Shown piece by piece: positions 7,481 through 9,133 of a stretch of 9,133 nt of DNA. The DNA comes from Legionellaceae bacterium (GTDB lineage: Bacteria > Pseudomonadota > Gammaproteobacteria > Legionellales > Legionellaceae), in assembly GCA_947504795.1 (NCBI GenBank), contig CANNJG010000067.1:1-9133 (forward strand), given 5' to 3'. The translations under genes and the position numbers were made by a program. Each line of letters starts with the position of its first letter. The first letter of the stretch is position 1. Under the pieces are notes generated by a model. It searched no databases and was not told where the DNA came from. It was given only the letters and a program-made list of their open reading frames with translations.

Positions 7481-8516
7481 GCATTGCATTGTCACCCATG
7501 ATCTGCCAAGCGATCGTTTGCGCTTTATCAATTCCTAAATCGTCGGTATACAATGACAAGCCTATGTCGCCCATCGATTTTGCTGCGACATAGATATACG
7601 TACGATTGACAAGTTGAGCGCGATGCAATTCGCCAAATAATCCTGCGCCTGCCTCCACCCAAACATCGTGATATCCTAAGCTACCCAAATGATCAAGCAT
7701 AGCATCTAAGTCTAGCCGTTGTTGAACTCTGGATACTGAGATGTACTGCCATGCTGGATTGGGCTGGATTACCTGCTGCGCTTCATCGTGGTAGATATGA
7801 ACTTGCTTTGCATGCTGAGTAGCTTTTAATTTAGAGGTTACTTTTAGATTACTATCTAAAATAGCCAACGGTTTCGAACCTGGGGGGCACCCTGCAATCC
7901 GGGCATTAAGCAACGGATTATCTTGAAGCAGCGTGCGCGCTGTTGTTAAAATTACATCGCTCTGGTGGCGTTGTTGATGGGTAAATTCAGAACAAACTTC
8001 ATTGCTAATGGGTATTCGATGCCCCTGATATCCTGCGATTTTTCCATCTAAGGTTTGTGCTATCTTAACGGTTACCCAGGGACGTTGAGTTCTCATCCAA
8101 TGGGCATAACTTTGATAAAATTGATCAATCTCAGGAAGTGAGTGATGTATAACTTCGATACCCTTAGCGCGTAATAGGCTAGGCGTATCTTGAGCCATTA
8201 CGTGCGGATTGGGATCTGTGTATGCATACACCACGCGCTCGATACCCTGCGCAATAATGGCATCCACACAGGGAGGCGTGCGCCCCCAATGATTGCAAGG
8301 TTCTAACGTGACGTAGAGTGTCACTTCGGTGCTCGATTGTGCAAGCTGCTTCAGTACTAACTGTTCCGCATGAGGTAATCCAGCGCCCTGATGCCATGCT
8401 TCTGCAATCACACGATTATGGTGTACTGCAACAGCGCCCACACTAGGATTGGGAGAACAGAACCCCCGCCCCAACTTGGCTTGCGCCAAAGCTAACAGCA
8501 TAAATTCTTTGTGCAT
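7464..8516 (-). CDS. ribD: RibD: bifunctional diaminohydroxyphosphoribosylaminopyrimidine deaminase / 5-amino-6-(5-phosphoribosylamino)uracil reductase
   Basis: RibD performs steps two and three of riboflavin synthesis after GTP cyclohydrolase II: pyrimidine deamination, then NADPH-dependent reduction of the ribose. From the ATG at 8516 it has 350 residues. The deaminase domain (about 1-142) has the zinc site HAE (49-51) and EPCNHWGRTPPC (72-83), so H49, C74, C83 and the catalytic E51 are all present. The reductase domain (about 146-350) has VKIAQTLDGKIA (150-161), TTARTLLQDNPL (191-202) with D199 aligned to E. coli D200, and VEAGAGLFGEL (287-297). The usual SQWIT-like segment reads HRIPIS (166-171), placing Arg and Pro at conserved Ser and Trp positions. 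The ATG follows GAGTGA at eight bases and fits the family N-terminus; GTG at 8528 is the alternative. It is the first gene of the minus-strand run. Confidence 0.93.
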   Translation of the reverse strand: MHKEFMLLALAQAKLGRGFCSPNPSVGAVAVHHNRVIAEAWHQGAGLPHAEQLVLKQLAQSSTEVTLYVTLEPCNHWGRTPPCVDAIIAQGIERVVYAYTDPNPHVMAQDTPSLLRAKGIEVIHHSLPEIDQFYQSYAHWMRTQRPWVTVKIAQTLDGKIAGYQGHRIPISNEVCSEFTHQQRHQSDVILTTARTLLQDNPLLNARIAGCPPGSKPLAILDSNLKVTSKLKATQHAKQVHIYHDEAQQVIQPNPAWQYISVSRVQQRLDLDAMLDHLGSLGYHDVWVEAGAGLFGELHRAQLVNRTYIYVAAKSMGDIGLSLYTDDLGIDKAQTIAWQIMGDNAMLTLEW

Positions 8517-8816
8517 ATCTAAATTCACTCAGACAACAACCAGACAGTGTATCATTGATGAAAAAATAGCACAATTTGCGCATTTACTCTAAGAAAACTA
8601 GGACTAACGCAAACGCTTTGCCCACAGACTATAAACCCAAGCCCAACCACGTCTGCACCTATCCGAAAAGCATACGCATGAACGCTACTTACCGGCACGA
8701 TGTGTTCAAAATATACACCAATAAATGCCGCCTAATGACACTCCCTCTGTTTTATCTAGTAGAAATTAAATTCCCGCTGAGTTAAAATTTTACTTTTAGG
8801 CTATGAGGCGCGGACA
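8517..8816. other. Divergent intergenic region between ribD and the M48 protease gene
   Basis: These 300 bases must hold the promoters for the whole minus-strand run and for the plus-strand protease gene. I see no FMN riboswitch: the conserved RFN helices and junction sequences are absent upstream of ribD. An imperfect palindrome, GCACAATTTGCGC on the plus strand (about 8569-8581), lies some 55 bases before the ribD start and could be an operator or chance. A plus-strand frame with a TTG start at 8576-8785 shows no recognisable domain, no ribosome site and an unusual Lys/Thr/Asn-rich composition, so I do not call it a gene. No clear promoter for ribD stands out. Confidence 0.5.
8760..8788 (+). 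promoter_or_regulatory. Probable sigma70 promoter of the M48 protease gene
   Basis: TAGAAA (8760-8765, four of six matches to the -35 consensus) and TAAAAT (8783-8788, five of six to the -10) are separated by 17 bases. Transcription would begin near 8795, leaving a leader of about 20 bases before the TTG start at 8817. The geometry is good, but the region is AT-rich and the match is not exceptional. Confidence 0.4.
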
Positions 8817-9133
8817 TTGTTTGTAAAACGGACCAAAACATGGGCAACCGTCTATACACTCCTCTGGTTACTCTCTACCTACGCCCATGCTTTCTCTGCC
8901 TACTCGAATGATGAACTTGATCAATTAGAACGCACGTTTATTCAGGAAATCAACTTATCAGATAGCGTGGTACGAGATCCACTGGCTAACGATTATATCA
9001 ATCATATTGCTAAAGTTTTGGCAGAACATGGCGACCTCCCACAACCCTATTTTTTCATTGTGAAATCCAACGAAATCAACGCGTTTGCCGGTCCAGGCGG
9101 ATACATTGGCGTCAATACACAACTTATTTTAAC
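8817..9133 (+). CDS. BepA/YfgC-like periplasmic M48 metalloprotease (partial, C-terminus beyond window)
   Basis: Only the first 105 codons are present. The product begins with a signal peptide: basic KRTK at residues 4-7, a hydrophobic core at about 9-20, and a probable cleavage site after YAHA (22-25). The mature part contains DPLANDYINHIAKVLAEHG (54-72), an aromatic strand YFFIVKS (78-84), and EINAFAGPGGYIGVNTQLIL (86-105). This matches the start of the M48 peptidase domain in BepA-type proteins, where INAFAxPGGYI precedes the zinc-binding HEXXH helix; that helix lies past the window end. BepA in E. coli degrades or assists stalled outer-membrane proteins such as LptD. The start is inferred as TTG at 8817 because GAGG (8805-8808) lies eight bases upstream and no ATG or GTG fits. 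Divergent from ribD. Tetratricopeptide repeats, expected C-terminally in BepA, cannot be checked. Confidence 0.88.
   Translation, partial: MFVKRTKTWATVYTLLWLLSTYAHAFSAYSNDELDQLERTFIQEINLSDSVVRDPLANDYINHIAKVLAEHGDLPQPYFFIVKSNEINAFAGPGGYIGVNTQLIL

Noticed and set aside
8530..8546. Short direct repeat CAGACA twice just upstream of ribD
   Set aside because: Two six-base copies eleven bases apart are readily explained by chance, and no further copies follow.
8576..8785. Plus-strand frame of 69 codons starting with TTG between ribD and the protease gene
   Set aside because: No ribosome site, no recognisable motif, unusual composition, and it fills the region that must contain divergent promoters.

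Overview
The window reads as a chromosomal segment of a Gram-negative proteobacterium, most likely a gammaproteobacterium. This rests on a System I cytochrome c maturation cluster, an LPS Kdo synthesis gene coupled to CTP synthase, a proteobacterial RibBA fusion, and close resemblance of CcmC, CcmE and CcmF to their Escherichia coli counterparts. Base composition looks moderately AT-rich. A Legionellales-like lineage is possible, but the sequence alone does not prove it. I see no mobile element, CRISPR array, tRNA or rRNA.

Layout: positions 8516 down to 1 form one continuous minus-strand run, ribD, ribBA, ribH, pyrG, kdsA, ccmA, ccmB, ccmC, ccmD, ccmE, ccmF (cut by the window edge). Many junctions are 4-base start/stop overlaps (ribBA/ribH, pyrG/kdsA, ccmC/ccmD, ccmE/ccmF and probably ccmD/ccmE), so translation is probably coupled. 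Two junctions are loose: about 96 bases between ribD and ribBA, and 227 bases between ccmB and ccmC. A 300-base divergent intergenic region then separates ribD from a plus-strand gene for a secreted BepA-like M48 metalloprotease, cut by the right edge.

The genes fall into three modules. RibD, RibBA and RibH take GTP and ribulose 5-phosphate to 6,7-dimethyl-8-ribityllumazine; the last enzyme, riboflavin synthase (ribE), is missing from the slot where it usually lies, and a short reading frame there may be a remnant of its C-terminus. PyrG makes CTP and KdsA makes Kdo-8-phosphate; Kdo is later activated with CTP for LPS, which fits their pairing. CcmA to CcmF move heme across the inner membrane and attach it to apocytochromes c in the periplasm.

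I did not find an undescribed multi-gene system. The best leads are the missing ribE, a Gln replacing the expected metal-binding His in the DHBP synthase half of RibBA, a divergent reductase site in RibD, the metal-dependent class of KdsA, and the split ccm cluster.
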